Below the pieces are notes generated by a model, which saw nothing but the letters and a program-made list of their open reading frames with translations, did not search any database and was not told where the DNA came from. A program made the translations under genes and the position numbers. 64,000 nt of DNA from Desmonostoc geniculatum HA4340-LM1 (GTDB lineage: Bacteria > Cyanobacteriota > Cyanobacteriia > Cyanobacteriales > Nostocaceae), in contig JAHHHB010000020.1 of assembly GCA_019359545.1 (NCBI GenBank), positions 21,118 through 85,117 of the forward strand. The letters are read 5' to 3'. Positions within the stretch are counted from its first letter, which is position 1. The number at the start of each line of letters is the position of its first letter. Of the stretch, positions 26,814 through 34,377 are shown one piece after another.

Positions 26814-27440
26814 ATGAAATTGCCACGAACAACTTTATTTTTGATACTGCTAGCGCTGGGTTTAGGCAGTTTTGTCTACTTCTATGAAATTAGGGGTGCT
26901 ACTCGGCGAGAAGAAATTAAAGAGGAAAAACAGCAAATTTTCTCTTTTGCCGAAGATGATGTGCAGGCTTTAACAGTAAAGACAAAAAAACTTACCCTGA
27001 ATCTGGAACGCAGCAATCAATCTAGTAACTCCAAGTGGTTAATTAAACCTCCAATATCCGAACCAGCAAATGACGCTATTGTTTCTTATTTGATGGATTT
27101 GTTAGTCAAGGGTAAAAGCGATCGCACTTTGCCAACTCCAGCAAATGAGCTTGGACAATTCGGTTTAGATCAACCACAAGCAACTATTAATATTACACTG
27201 ATAAATCAGCAAAGCCATCAGTTAATTTTAGGTAAATCTAACTTTAACGGGCGTTTATTATATGCTCAAGCTGACCCGCCTACAAAACCCAATGGTAATG
27301 TCAATCTGCTATTGGTATCTACAGATTTTCAAAATGCTGTAAATCGGGAATTATCAGAGTGGAAACAACCCGTAGATAATGTTAAATCAACACCTTTGCC
27401 AAGCAATCTACCTCTACCAACTCCGACAAATGCCAAATAG
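26814..27440 (+). CDS. DUF4340 domain protein
   Basis: A 208-residue protein with one N-terminal membrane helix (residues about 5-24) and an extracytoplasmic DUF4340 domain, recognised from the strand pattern SFAEDDVQALTVKTKKLTLN followed by W-L-I-K-P-P and ELGQFGLDQPQATI. DUF4340 proteins usually follow GldG-like genes in these ABC clusters and are thought to be accessory. It has no catalytic motif that I can see. It is likely the last gene of the operon starting at 22535, assuming transcription passes the repeats. Confidence 0.82.
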   Translation: MKLPRTTLFLILLALGLGSFVYFYEIRGATRREEIKEEKQQIFSFAEDDVQALTVKTKKLTLNLERSNQSSNSKWLIKPPISEPANDAIVSYLMDLLVKGKSDRTLPTPANELGQFGLDQPQATINITLINQQSHQLILGKSNFNGRLLYAQADPPTKPNGNVNLLLVSTDFQNAVNRELSEWKQPVDNVKSTPLPSNLPLPTPTNAK

Positions 27441-27828
27441 GCAATCATAGAAGTTATCATATCTGTTAATATAACCCTCAATAGGGACATACATCTGTAG
27501 GAATCCGGTTTGATTTTTGAACAACATTAAGTAGGGTGTATTACCGACGAGAGTACGGCACCATTCTTAAGGATTCGGTGCGTTACGCTGTCGCTAACGC
27601 ACCCTACGTATCTGTTCAAAAATCAAATAGTAGTGCTATGTACGCCCCTACTTTAAATCTCACTATTTTTTCTAAGTTATACCAATTCTGTATGAAGATG
27701 CAAATAAAGGGTATTATACAAATTTGAAAAATGATTACGACAGATGAATTTACTAAACCCACATTTAGAATCCTATTTTCAATCTAAAATCTAAAATCTA
27801 AAATCTAAAATCTAAAATCTAAAATAGT
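27441..27828. repeat. Intergenic region with palindrome and octamer array
   Basis: Two repeats fill this gap. At 27532-27607 an inverted pair, GTAGGGTGTATTAC and CTAACGCACCCTAC with an internal GTGCGTTACG, resembles a common cyanobacterial intergenic palindrome. At 27778-27826 AATCTAAA-type octamers (ATCTAAAATCTAAAATCTAA) repeat about six times up to the purU start. I see no gene; an open frame at 27536-27727 is repeat-driven. Confidence 0.65.
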
Positions 27829-28683
27829 ATGACAAATCCGACAGCAACTTTGCTAATTTACTGCCCAGATCAACGGGGACTAGTGGCGAAATTTGCCAAT
27901 TTTATTTATTCTAATGGTGGTAATATTATCCATGCAGACCAGCATACAGATTTTGCTGCCGGGTTATTCCTCACCCGCATCCAATGGCAGTTAGATGGGT
28001 TCAATTTACCGCGAGAGTTTATTGCACCGGCTTTTAATGCTATAGCTCAACCTTTAGACGCTAAATGGGAACTGCATTTTTCTGATACTGTACCCCGTAT
28101 TGCTATTTGGGTTAGTCGGCAAGACCATTGTTTATTTGACTTGATTTGGCGACAACGTGCTAAAGAATTTATCGCTGAGATTCCTTTAATTATCAGCAAC
28201 CATTCTAGTTTAAAGGTCGTAGCAGAGCAATTTGGTATTGAGTATCAACACATTCCCATTACTAAAGAAAACAAACTAGAACAAGAAATTAAACAACTTG
28301 AATTACTGCGACAATACAAAATTGATTTAGTTGTTTTAGCTAAATATATGCAGATTGTTAGTGCGAATTTTATTAATCAATTTCCGCAAATTATCAATAT
28401 TCATCACTCATTTTTACCAGCATTTGTAGGAGCAAACCCTTATCACCGAGCTTTTGAACGTGGTGTGAAAATTATTGGTGCAACTGCTCATTATGCCACT
28501 GCTGATTTAGATGCGGGGCCAATTATTGAACAGGATGTAGTGCGAGTTAGTCACCGTGATGAAGTGGAAGATTTGGTGAGAAAAGGCAAAGATTTAGAGC
28601 GAGTTGTATTAGCAAGAGCAGTGCGATCGCACTTACAAAATCGTGTATTAGTCTATGGTAATCGCACAGTAGTATTCGAGTAG
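27829..28683 (+). CDS. purU: Formyltetrahydrofolate deformylase
   Basis: PurU hydrolyses 10-formyltetrahydrofolate to formate and tetrahydrofolate, balancing one-carbon pools and feeding formate-dependent purine synthesis. The N-terminal ACT domain (LLIYCPDQRGLVAKFANFIY, residues about 6-80) is followed by a formyltransferase-fold domain with KYMQIVSANF, the catalytic NIHHSFLPAF and GATAHYATADLDAGPIIEQD. The length of 284 residues is standard. The stop codon is eight bases from the inverted repeat of the ISL3 element. Confidence 0.95.
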   Translation: MTNPTATLLIYCPDQRGLVAKFANFIYSNGGNIIHADQHTDFAAGLFLTRIQWQLDGFNLPREFIAPAFNAIAQPLDAKWELHFSDTVPRIAIWVSRQDHCLFDLIWRQRAKEFIAEIPLIISNHSSLKVVAEQFGIEYQHIPITKENKLEQEIKQLELLRQYKIDLVVLAKYMQIVSANFINQFPQIINIHHSFLPAFVGANPYHRAFERGVKIIGATAHYATADLDAGPIIEQDVVRVSHRDEVEDLVRKGKDLERVVLARAVRSHLQNRVLVYGNRTVVFE

Positions 28684-29372
28684 ATTTCGGTTCTATCGCT
28701 CCCTTTATGGATAATTAATACCAAAATGCCAAGTCAATAAACTTCGTAATTTGAAATTTTCAAAGTTGCGAAAGCCATAGCCCAATCTTTTAATTAACTT
28801 GAGTTTATTATTAATTCCTTCCACAACTCCGCTTGTTGTTCTGTTATCAAAATAACCAACTATCTCTCCAAACCATCTCTGAATTGTACCAATGCTTTTG
28901 GGAAAAAATGAGATAGCATCATGTATCCAATCAAGTAATTTTAATACTCCTTCTCCCCAAGAATATTTCGCTTCAAATATGGCTCTAAAGTCTTCTTTTA
29001 GAGCGTGCATTTTTGATAATTGTGGTGAGACTTCAAGAACAGATTTCAATTTGTCTTTCTGCTTCTCAGTTAAATCTTTCTCATTCTTAAGTAAACTATA
29101 TTTGCTTTTTGTTATTCTAGTTAATTTTCTTTCTTTTTCGGACTTATTTAGAATTTTTTCGGCTGCTCTTTTCTCTGATTTTCGTGCTGTATCTAATTCG
29201 TCTGTAATTTGTTTCATTACATGAAATCTATCTGCTGTTACATCGACATTTGGCATTAATTCTTCTACGAGTTTTTTATACGGACTCCAAAGGTCAATAC
29301 TGACTTCCTGGATTTGCTCCAATACGGCAAAACCCCATCCCTCAAATACTTTACGTAACTCTTCACTCCGAC

Positions 29373-29401
29373 GCGATGCCTGCGGCGGGCTACGCCTACG
29401 C
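29373..29401. repeat. 29-bp small dispersed repeat in the transposase gene
   Basis: Reads GCGATG, a variable heptamer, then CGGGCTACGCCTACGC. The same 29-bp form occurs at 37398-37426 with a different central heptamer (CCTGCGG here, TCTACGA there). Such elements have been described as very small mobile repeats in Nostoc. Confidence 0.75.
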
Positions 29402-29747
29402 AATATTTATATCGGTTTATTCGTATCTAAATCTACTATTATCGCTAAGTAATTACCCTGCCCTTTTACCAGGGATATTTCATCTATCCCAATTCTTTTC
29501 ACTCTGGCAAAATTTATTGTCTCTATGAGTATAGCTTGTGCATTTAACATCGATTCTATTTCTTCGTCTGTTAAATCATTTCTTAAGGCAACACTACGAA
29601 TATTACTATCTAATACTTGTTTGATAATATTTTCAGCTAATCTCTTAGTATATCCACGGTTTTTATCTATAAAATCTAACTCCTCACTAAATATTTTCTG
29701 ACATTTTTTGCAGCGAAATTGACGACGATTAATTTTTAATTGTACTT

Positions 29748-29777
29748 GGCGTTAGCGAAGCTCTCCGGAGGAATCGC
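29748..29777. repeat. Small dispersed repeat in the transposase gene, second type
   Basis: Sequence GGCGTTAGCGAAGCTCTCCG followed by GAGGAATCGC. It splits the zinc-binding region of the ISL3 transposase between the DLPI and QVQLKINRRQF segments and brings in a stop codon. It shares the GCGTTAGCG core with the repeat at 2281-2345. Confidence 0.65.
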
Positions 29778-30143
29778 TTATTGGTAAATCCTGAACTATT
29801 CGCCAATGATTTTGATGTATACTACTTGCCTGATAACCACATTTGGGACAAGTACAATATTTCGCAATTTTTTCGATTTCTATGATTAATCCCATCCCTT
29901 CAATTTCATGGCAGTTTAATACTTTCATCCCTGGTAGGTTGATCATTTGCTCTACGGGAAATTTCATCACTAGCACCCTCAAACTTCAATTATTATATTT
30001 TAATTACATATAAACATTTTTACTATGTTCTAAAAAAGCTAAAAATCTTTACTCTGCAATACTTTGACAGCATATTATTATACAATCTGATTCAATATAT
30101 CCAATAATTTTTCTCTTTTTCACATAAGGGGAGCGATAGAACC

Positions 30144-30702
30144 ATTATTTTTAAAGGACAACTATGTGGTAAATCATCTGATACAACTTTCAGGTAACAC
30201 TGAAAATTAATAAAATTGTAATAATTCAGAATTCAGAACTCAGAATTCAGAACTCAGAAGGAGTGGGAAATATAACTTAATAATTTTGTTGAAATTATTA
30301 ACTTTGTATATCAAAGTCTCTGGAATTATGAACTTTGAATTCTTACATAATTAACAGTATTCATTAAGACCTGTCCGCAAACTGCAAAATCTATGGTTTT
30401 AAACTGCTAATCAGGAATCAGGATTATTGATTGTTTTTATGCAGAGGATCTATTTTTGTAAAAATTCTTCACTTCTAGTCAAATCCCTATCTGAAAAATT
30501 ACATCGTCAAGGGATTTGTAAAAGGGACTGGGGATTGGGTGTGAAGCTTCAAAATAATGTTTGGGGCTTTAAGCATCGGCAAATTTTGGAAAACTTACCC
30601 AGTACCCAGTCCCCAATCCCCAATCTCAGAGCGAAGCTGTAGCCTGTGGTAGACATCGGGTGATAATGAAGAAACATTAAGCAGATTCTCACAAAACTCT
30701 CA
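30144..30702. other. Intergenic region with TTCTGAATTC-type STRR
   Basis: About 560 bp. AATTCAGAACTCAGAATTCA heptamers occur at about 30226-30259. A pair of nearly complementary segments, GACTGGGGATTGGG (30528) and CCCAGTCCCCAATCCCC (30604), could form a stem. An open frame at 30427-30642 crosses this palindrome and shows no family similarity. I see no convincing gene. Confidence 0.5.
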
Positions 30703-31389
30703 ATGAGCCAGACTAGCCTAAATTTAGTTGCAATATCTATCTTTCTCATGACGCTATCGGTACTGCTGGGGCCATTCTTCAACTTATCGCCGGCAGTACC
30801 TGCGCTTGCTACCTTCGCTATCTTGGGAATAGCGACTTTTGACAGTTTTAGCTTACAGGGCAAGGGCGGTACAATCTTTTTAGATTGGATTGCTGGTTTT
30901 TCAAGCGAACACCGCGATCGCATTATCCATCACGAAGCAGGACATTTTTTAGTTGCTCACCTGTTGGGTATTCCTGTTACCGGCTACACCCTCAGTGCTT
31001 GGGAAGCGTGGAAGCAAGGGCAAGGTGGGCAAGGCGGCGTTACCTTTGATGATAGTCAATTAGCATCTCAACTAGAAGTAGGTAAAATCAGTGCCCAAAT
31101 GCTTGACCGCTACTCGACTGTTTGGATGGCGGGTATTGCTGCGGAAACCCTAGTTTTTAATAATGCTGAGGGTGGAGCTGATGATAAAAATAAGTTGATC
31201 AAAGTCTTGACAATTTTAGGTTTTTCTGAGTCAAATTATCAACAAAAAATGCGATTTCATGCCCTCCAAGCAAAAACCCTACTGCAAGAAAATTGGTCTA
31301 GCTACGAGGCTTTAGTGAATGCCATGCGACAACGCAGTTCGGTAGAAGATTGTCGGGAAAAGTTGGGAGTGGGGAGTGGGGACTGCTGA
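30703..31389 (+). CDS. FtsH-like M41 metalloprotease domain protein lacking the AAA module
   Basis: A 228-residue membrane protein with two N-terminal membrane helices (about residues 5-26 and 30-48) and a zinc-protease domain holding HHEAGHFLVAHLLGIPV (HExxH-type motif, His77 and His81, Glu78). AAETLVFNNAEGGADD corresponds to the FtsH region carrying the third ligand. The AAA ATPase domain of FtsH is absent. Cyanobacteria and plastids have such ATPase-less FtsH-like proteins; their role is unclear, possibly regulated proteolysis or chaperone-like assistance. The C-terminal GVGSGDC comes from the start of a downstream repeat. Confidence 0.82.
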   Translation: MSQTSLNLVAISIFLMTLSVLLGPFFNLSPAVPALATFAILGIATFDSFSLQGKGGTIFLDWIAGFSSEHRDRIIHHEAGHFLVAHLLGIPVTGYTLSAWEAWKQGQGGQGGVTFDDSQLASQLEVGKISAQMLDRYSTVWMAGIAAETLVFNNAEGGADDKNKLIKVLTILGFSESNYQQKMRFHALQAKTLLQENWSSYEALVNAMRQRSSVEDCREKLGVGSGDC

Positions 31390-31501
31390 GTTAGGAGTTG
31401 GGAGTTAGGAGTTGGGAGTTGTGAATTTTCCCCTCTCTCTGCCTCTTTGCTCCCCATCTCCCTCATCCCCATTCCCTACTCCCTACTCCCCATTCCCACT
31501 T
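31390..31501. repeat. STRR arrays between convergent genes
   Basis: AGTTAGGAGTTGGGAGTTAG repeats followed by a C-rich block with TCCCTACTCCCTACTCCCC. They separate the convergent M41-like and GGDEF genes. No separate terminator was distinguished. Confidence 0.75.
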
Positions 31502-32527
31502 TTACGAAGATACAGCCTTCAAATGTCGGACATGAGATAAGTATTTGGAGTCGATAACCCGATTACGCCCAGCAGTTTTAGCCTGTAGTAAGCATTGATC
31601 GGCGCGATCGAGCAGACTTTTTCCTTGTTCGTCATCGTCAGCTTCTAAAGAGGCTGTACCCAAGCTGATGGTGATATTAATTGTCAGTTTATTATTGAGT
31701 CCAAATGGTTCGTCGCTGACTACGCGATTGAGACGACGGGCTACAATTAGTGCTTCCTCACCGGTAGTGTTTGCCAGAAGAATCACAAATTCTTCACCAC
31801 CATAGCGAAATGCAGTGTCTTGAAAACGCAGATTGTGTTTTAGACGCTGACACAATACCTGCAAAAGGCGATCGCCAGCTAAATGCCCGTAAGTGTCGTT
31901 AACTTTTTTGAAATGATCTACATCCAGAATAATCAAACTCAGGGAAGTTTTCTGAGTTCTGGCTTTTTTAATTTGCCTGGGTAAATCCCATTCTAAAGCA
32001 CGGCGATTATTTAATTCTGTCAATGAATCGGCTAAGGCGATCGCTGATAATAAATCATTTGTCCGAATCAAATCTCGGTATTTTTGCGCTTTCCGCAAGC
32101 CAACGGTTAATTGAGCAAGTATTAATCCATGATTAGCAGTCAATTCTGCCAAACTATGTTCTGTTGTTTCATCAATGAGATGCCAAATATATGCATCAGC
32201 TCCTTGCTTTAATACCGCAGCAGTCATTTCTAATTCCCTGTGCCAACCATACTTTTTTCTCTCAGTCAGCTGTTGGGGACGATCCTCGAAAAGAATACAG
32301 TATATCCACGATAGCTTTGTCTGGTCTTTCAACCAACTGCACAATTCCATACTGCCATCCTGGCTAGCCTGCACAAGGATGATATCGGGGGGTGTCATTT
32401 GAATGTGCGACACCGCCTGATTGAGATTATCCATAACTTGTACATCAAAAGCGATCGCATAACGTAACTGATCTGGAAGTGTGTTGCGAAAGTTATTATT
32501 TCCAAAAACCAAAATGGAAATATTCAT
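31502..32527 (-). CDS. Diguanylate cyclase with degenerate receiver-like domain
   Basis: A 341-residue protein. The C-terminal GGDEF domain (about 165-330) has DSLTELNNRRALE, LDVDHFKKVNDTYGHLAGD and an intact active-site GGEEF, so c-di-GMP synthesis is likely. The N-terminal 130 residues look like a receiver fold, but the segment PDIILVQASQ has Gln where the phospho-acceptor Asp should be, and the acidic pocket (ILVFGNNNF) is lost. It is therefore probably a pseudo-receiver input not controlled by phosphorylation. An RxxD inhibitory site is not obvious. It is convergent with the M41-like gene. Confidence 0.9.
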   Translation of the reverse strand: MNISILVFGNNNFRNTLPDQLRYAIAFDVQVMDNLNQAVSHIQMTPPDIILVQASQDGSMELCSWLKDQTKLSWIYCILFEDRPQQLTERKKYGWHRELEMTAAVLKQGADAYIWHLIDETTEHSLAELTANHGLILAQLTVGLRKAQKYRDLIRTNDLLSAIALADSLTELNNRRALEWDLPRQIKKARTQKTSLSLIILDVDHFKKVNDTYGHLAGDRLLQVLCQRLKHNLRFQDTAFRYGGEEFVILLANTTGEEALIVARRLNRVVSDEPFGLNNKLTINITISLGTASLEADDDEQGKSLLDRADQCLLQAKTAGRNRVIDSKYLSHVRHLKAVSS

Positions 32528-33756
32528 TGCTTTTTTTACAGGATTTAAACTTTAAGGAGATTAAACTACTAAAACTTGTTGGGTAATAATAAATTTACCG
32601 AATCGGGCAAAAATAAAAATTCAAAAACCAAAATAAATAATTAAGTAACAATAGCTCCCAGACTATAACTTTATTTCAGGGAATTTTGTTTTTAATTTGA
32701 GCTTTTTACTTTTTAATGATGCTTTCGGTCTACTTGGGTTTATTGTTATACGAGTTTTTAACGCTGAATTTCAAAAAAACTCTCAATTTTAATCTCCTCT
32801 TAAGACTTTTTGTTGATTGTTACCTGGTCGGATTTATAATAACTAATGTCTTCTTTACAGATGTTTTTTTAAACAGTACAAACACTGAATATTTTCTAGA
32901 CTATATAAAGCATTTTTGTAGTTTCTTAGGTGTTATTTACTGAGGTAATTACGACAAAAAATCATTTTAAATCATCATCATCTGTACCAGCAAAATTGCT
33001 GATAAATCAGAAAATAAAAATTTTATAAAGTTTTTAATTCAACCGTAAAAACCGAAGTCTCATAAATATGAAAACTCCTAACTCCAGCAAATCGAATGTA
33101 ATGCCTCCGTTTAAGGGGAAAGGGAAAGGGGGAAGGGGGAAAGGGGAAGGGGAAAGGGGGAAGGGGGAAGGGGGAAAGGTTAAATTTATCCCTTTACCCT
33201 TTACCCTTTACCCCTGTTTTGAATTCTTACCCTTTCCCCTTTCCCCCTTCTCGGTAAGCGGTTTCGGGCGTTAGGTCTGTTTGATGTTTTTTCGATTTGA
33301 CTTTTCTACCACCTGAGTCTTTTGCTTGAAAGACTAGGCTTTGATAAAAAAGTTCACTGAGAAAAAAGGCCAATCAAATATTGCAAAACCGCCTCCCATA
33401 GGAAGAACTTTTGCAGGTGCTAATTCACCCTAAAATTACAAAGCAGACTACTAGGGCAATAAATTGAGTATTTTAAGTTAGACCTCAGCCAAACTTTGAG
33501 AATGTGTTAGCGGCAGAAAAATTTTTCCTACTTAGGTTTTTCCGTGTTGGTTTATTTAATTCACATTTTTTTATTTGTAATAAATACCATCAATGCCAAA
33601 AAAGGTAAATAAAAAAGCCGATGCCAAAATGTACCCTTAATGTGGGTAAGTTAGTTAAATTTCGCTGCTAAAAAGAGCAGAAATCAAAGAAAAAGATTTT
33701 GTTAGCGTAGCCTAAAATATTAAAATGTCAAGTTTTGTAACAAGTGAGAATCGGAT
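32528..33756. other. Long intergenic region, mostly unassigned
   Basis: About 1.2 kb of AT-rich DNA. A 75-codon open frame at 32716-32943 codes for a very hydrophobic, Phe/Leu-rich peptide with no family similarity or clear ribosome site; I do not call it a gene. At 33110-33252 there is a G/A-rich block and its C/T-rich complement (separate entry). From 33260 to 33756 I see nothing beyond AT-rich DNA. Promoters for the diguanylate cyclase should lie at its right-hand side near 32530-32650. Confidence 0.4.
33110..33252. repeat. Purine-strand array facing its pyrimidine complement
   Basis: GGGGAAAGGGAAAGGGGGAA repeats run from about 33115 to 33180, an almost pure purine strand. They are followed at 33190-33252 by CCCTTTACCCTTTACCCCTG and CCCTTTCCCCTTTCCCCC. 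The two halves are complementary and could form a large hairpin or, given the purine strand, a triplex. Confidence 0.7.
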
Positions 33757-33957
33757 TCAGTAACCTTCAACAGTATAACCAGCAGCAACAATTACCTGCT
33801 TGATTGATTCTTCAGAAGCTGCGGATTCCACGGTGACAGTTTTAGCGTTAACATCGACATCCACCTTGGCGTCAGGTTCCATAACATGGATTGATTCAGT
33901 AATTGTTTCTGCACATTCTTCACAAGCAATATTTGATACTTTCAGTTTTAGTGCCAT
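33757..33957 (-). CDS. Small HMA-domain metallochaperone (CopZ/Atx1-like)
   Basis: A 66-residue single heavy-metal-associated domain with ferredoxin-like beta-alpha-beta-beta-alpha-beta pattern. The metal site is SNIACEECAETI (Cys12, Cys15), the usual M-x-C-x-x-C with Ile-Ala before the first Cys, and VDVDVNAKTVTVES and IKQVIVAAGYTVEGY complete the fold. It probably carries Cu(I) to a P-type ATPase in the cytoplasm. No partner ATPase is nearby. The two acidic residues between the Cys residues are uncommon among copper chaperones, so another metal is possible. Confidence 0.85.
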   Translation of the reverse strand: MALKLKVSNIACEECAETITESIHVMEPDAKVDVDVNAKTVTVESAASEESIKQVIVAAGYTVEGY

Positions 33958-34158
33958 TTGTTACCTCAATATGGATTTTTTAAATTATTTCTTAAGGATT
34001 AAGATAAATCAGTGGCTGGCGATCGCACATCCCACCAGAGCAGGATAATGACCTAAAAGCACCATAATCGCTGCATTTAGCTCCCCGACTGGTACAGTTG
34101 GCTGGCAGCAATACCAAACAAAATGCAAAAATATATAAAGCTGCTTATGGAAATACAC

Positions 34159-34269
34159 CTAGTGGTCTATCGCATTAGTTCTGAAGGGTTTAGGGCTGAC
34201 GCGGGGACGCGAAGACGCGGGGACGGGGAGAGTTTTAAAGCCTGCAAAATTAATGGGACAGACCACTAG
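34159..34269. repeat. 111-bp inverted-repeat element
   Basis: CTAGTGGTCTATCGCATTAG at the left end pairs with the complement of ATTAATGGGACAGACCACTAG at the right end (about 17 of 20 matching). The core is a GACGCGGGGACGCGAAGACG run. No gene. It is probably another small non-autonomous element, lying in the alaS upstream region (33958-34377). Confidence 0.65.
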
Positions 34270-34377
34270 TGCCAAAGCAAAACTCAAGAGTCAGATAATA
34301 GTTAACTGTCTTCAGTCAACGGTTATCACTCAACCATCGTCACCCAAAAGTTCAAAGAAAGTTAGTTAAAAACTCCC

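Larger units (their letters stand above)
28705..29967 (-). pseudogene. ISL3-family transposase, two in-frame stops
   Basis: The reading frame runs about 420 codons from ATG 29967. The N-terminal zinc-binding part has CTCPKCGYQASSIHQNHW and RQFRCKKC; the middle has VKRIGIDEISLVKGQGNYL and IVDLDTNKPI; the C-terminus has GVVEGINNKLKLIKRLGYGF, the ISL3 signature. Two stops interrupt it in the same frame: TAA at 29752-29754 within the repeat at 29748-29777, and TAA next to the 29-bp repeat at 29373-29401. Both repeats keep the reading frame on either side, an unusual way for a transposase to die. It is non-functional unless stops are bypassed. Confidence 0.85.
28689..30143. mobile_element. ISL3-family insertion sequence, inactive
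   Basis: The ends are near-perfect inverted repeats: GGTTCTATCGCTCCCTTTAT at 28689-28708 and its complement (one mismatch) ending AGCGATAGAACC at 30143. Length is 1455 bp. The only gene is a broken transposase on the minus strand. No convincing 8-bp target duplication was found: the flanks are TAGATTTC and ATTATTTT. Two small dispersed repeats have inserted within the transposase (29373-29401 and 29748-29777). Confidence 0.85.

Noticed and set aside
28681..30151. Target-site duplication for the ISL3 element
   Set aside because: ISL3 elements usually make 8-bp duplications, but the flanks TAGATTTC and ATTATTTT do not match.
30427..30642. 71-codon open frame
   Set aside because: It spans a palindrome of GGGGATTGGG type repeats and has no similarity or start signal.
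32716..32943. 75-codon hydrophobic open frame
   Set aside because: Phe/Leu-rich composition comes from AT-rich DNA; no ribosome site or recognisable family. Kept only as a remark in the intergenic entry.
33068..33274. 68-codon frame with Gly/Lys repeats
   Set aside because: Encoded by the GGGGAAAGGG array; not a believable protein.
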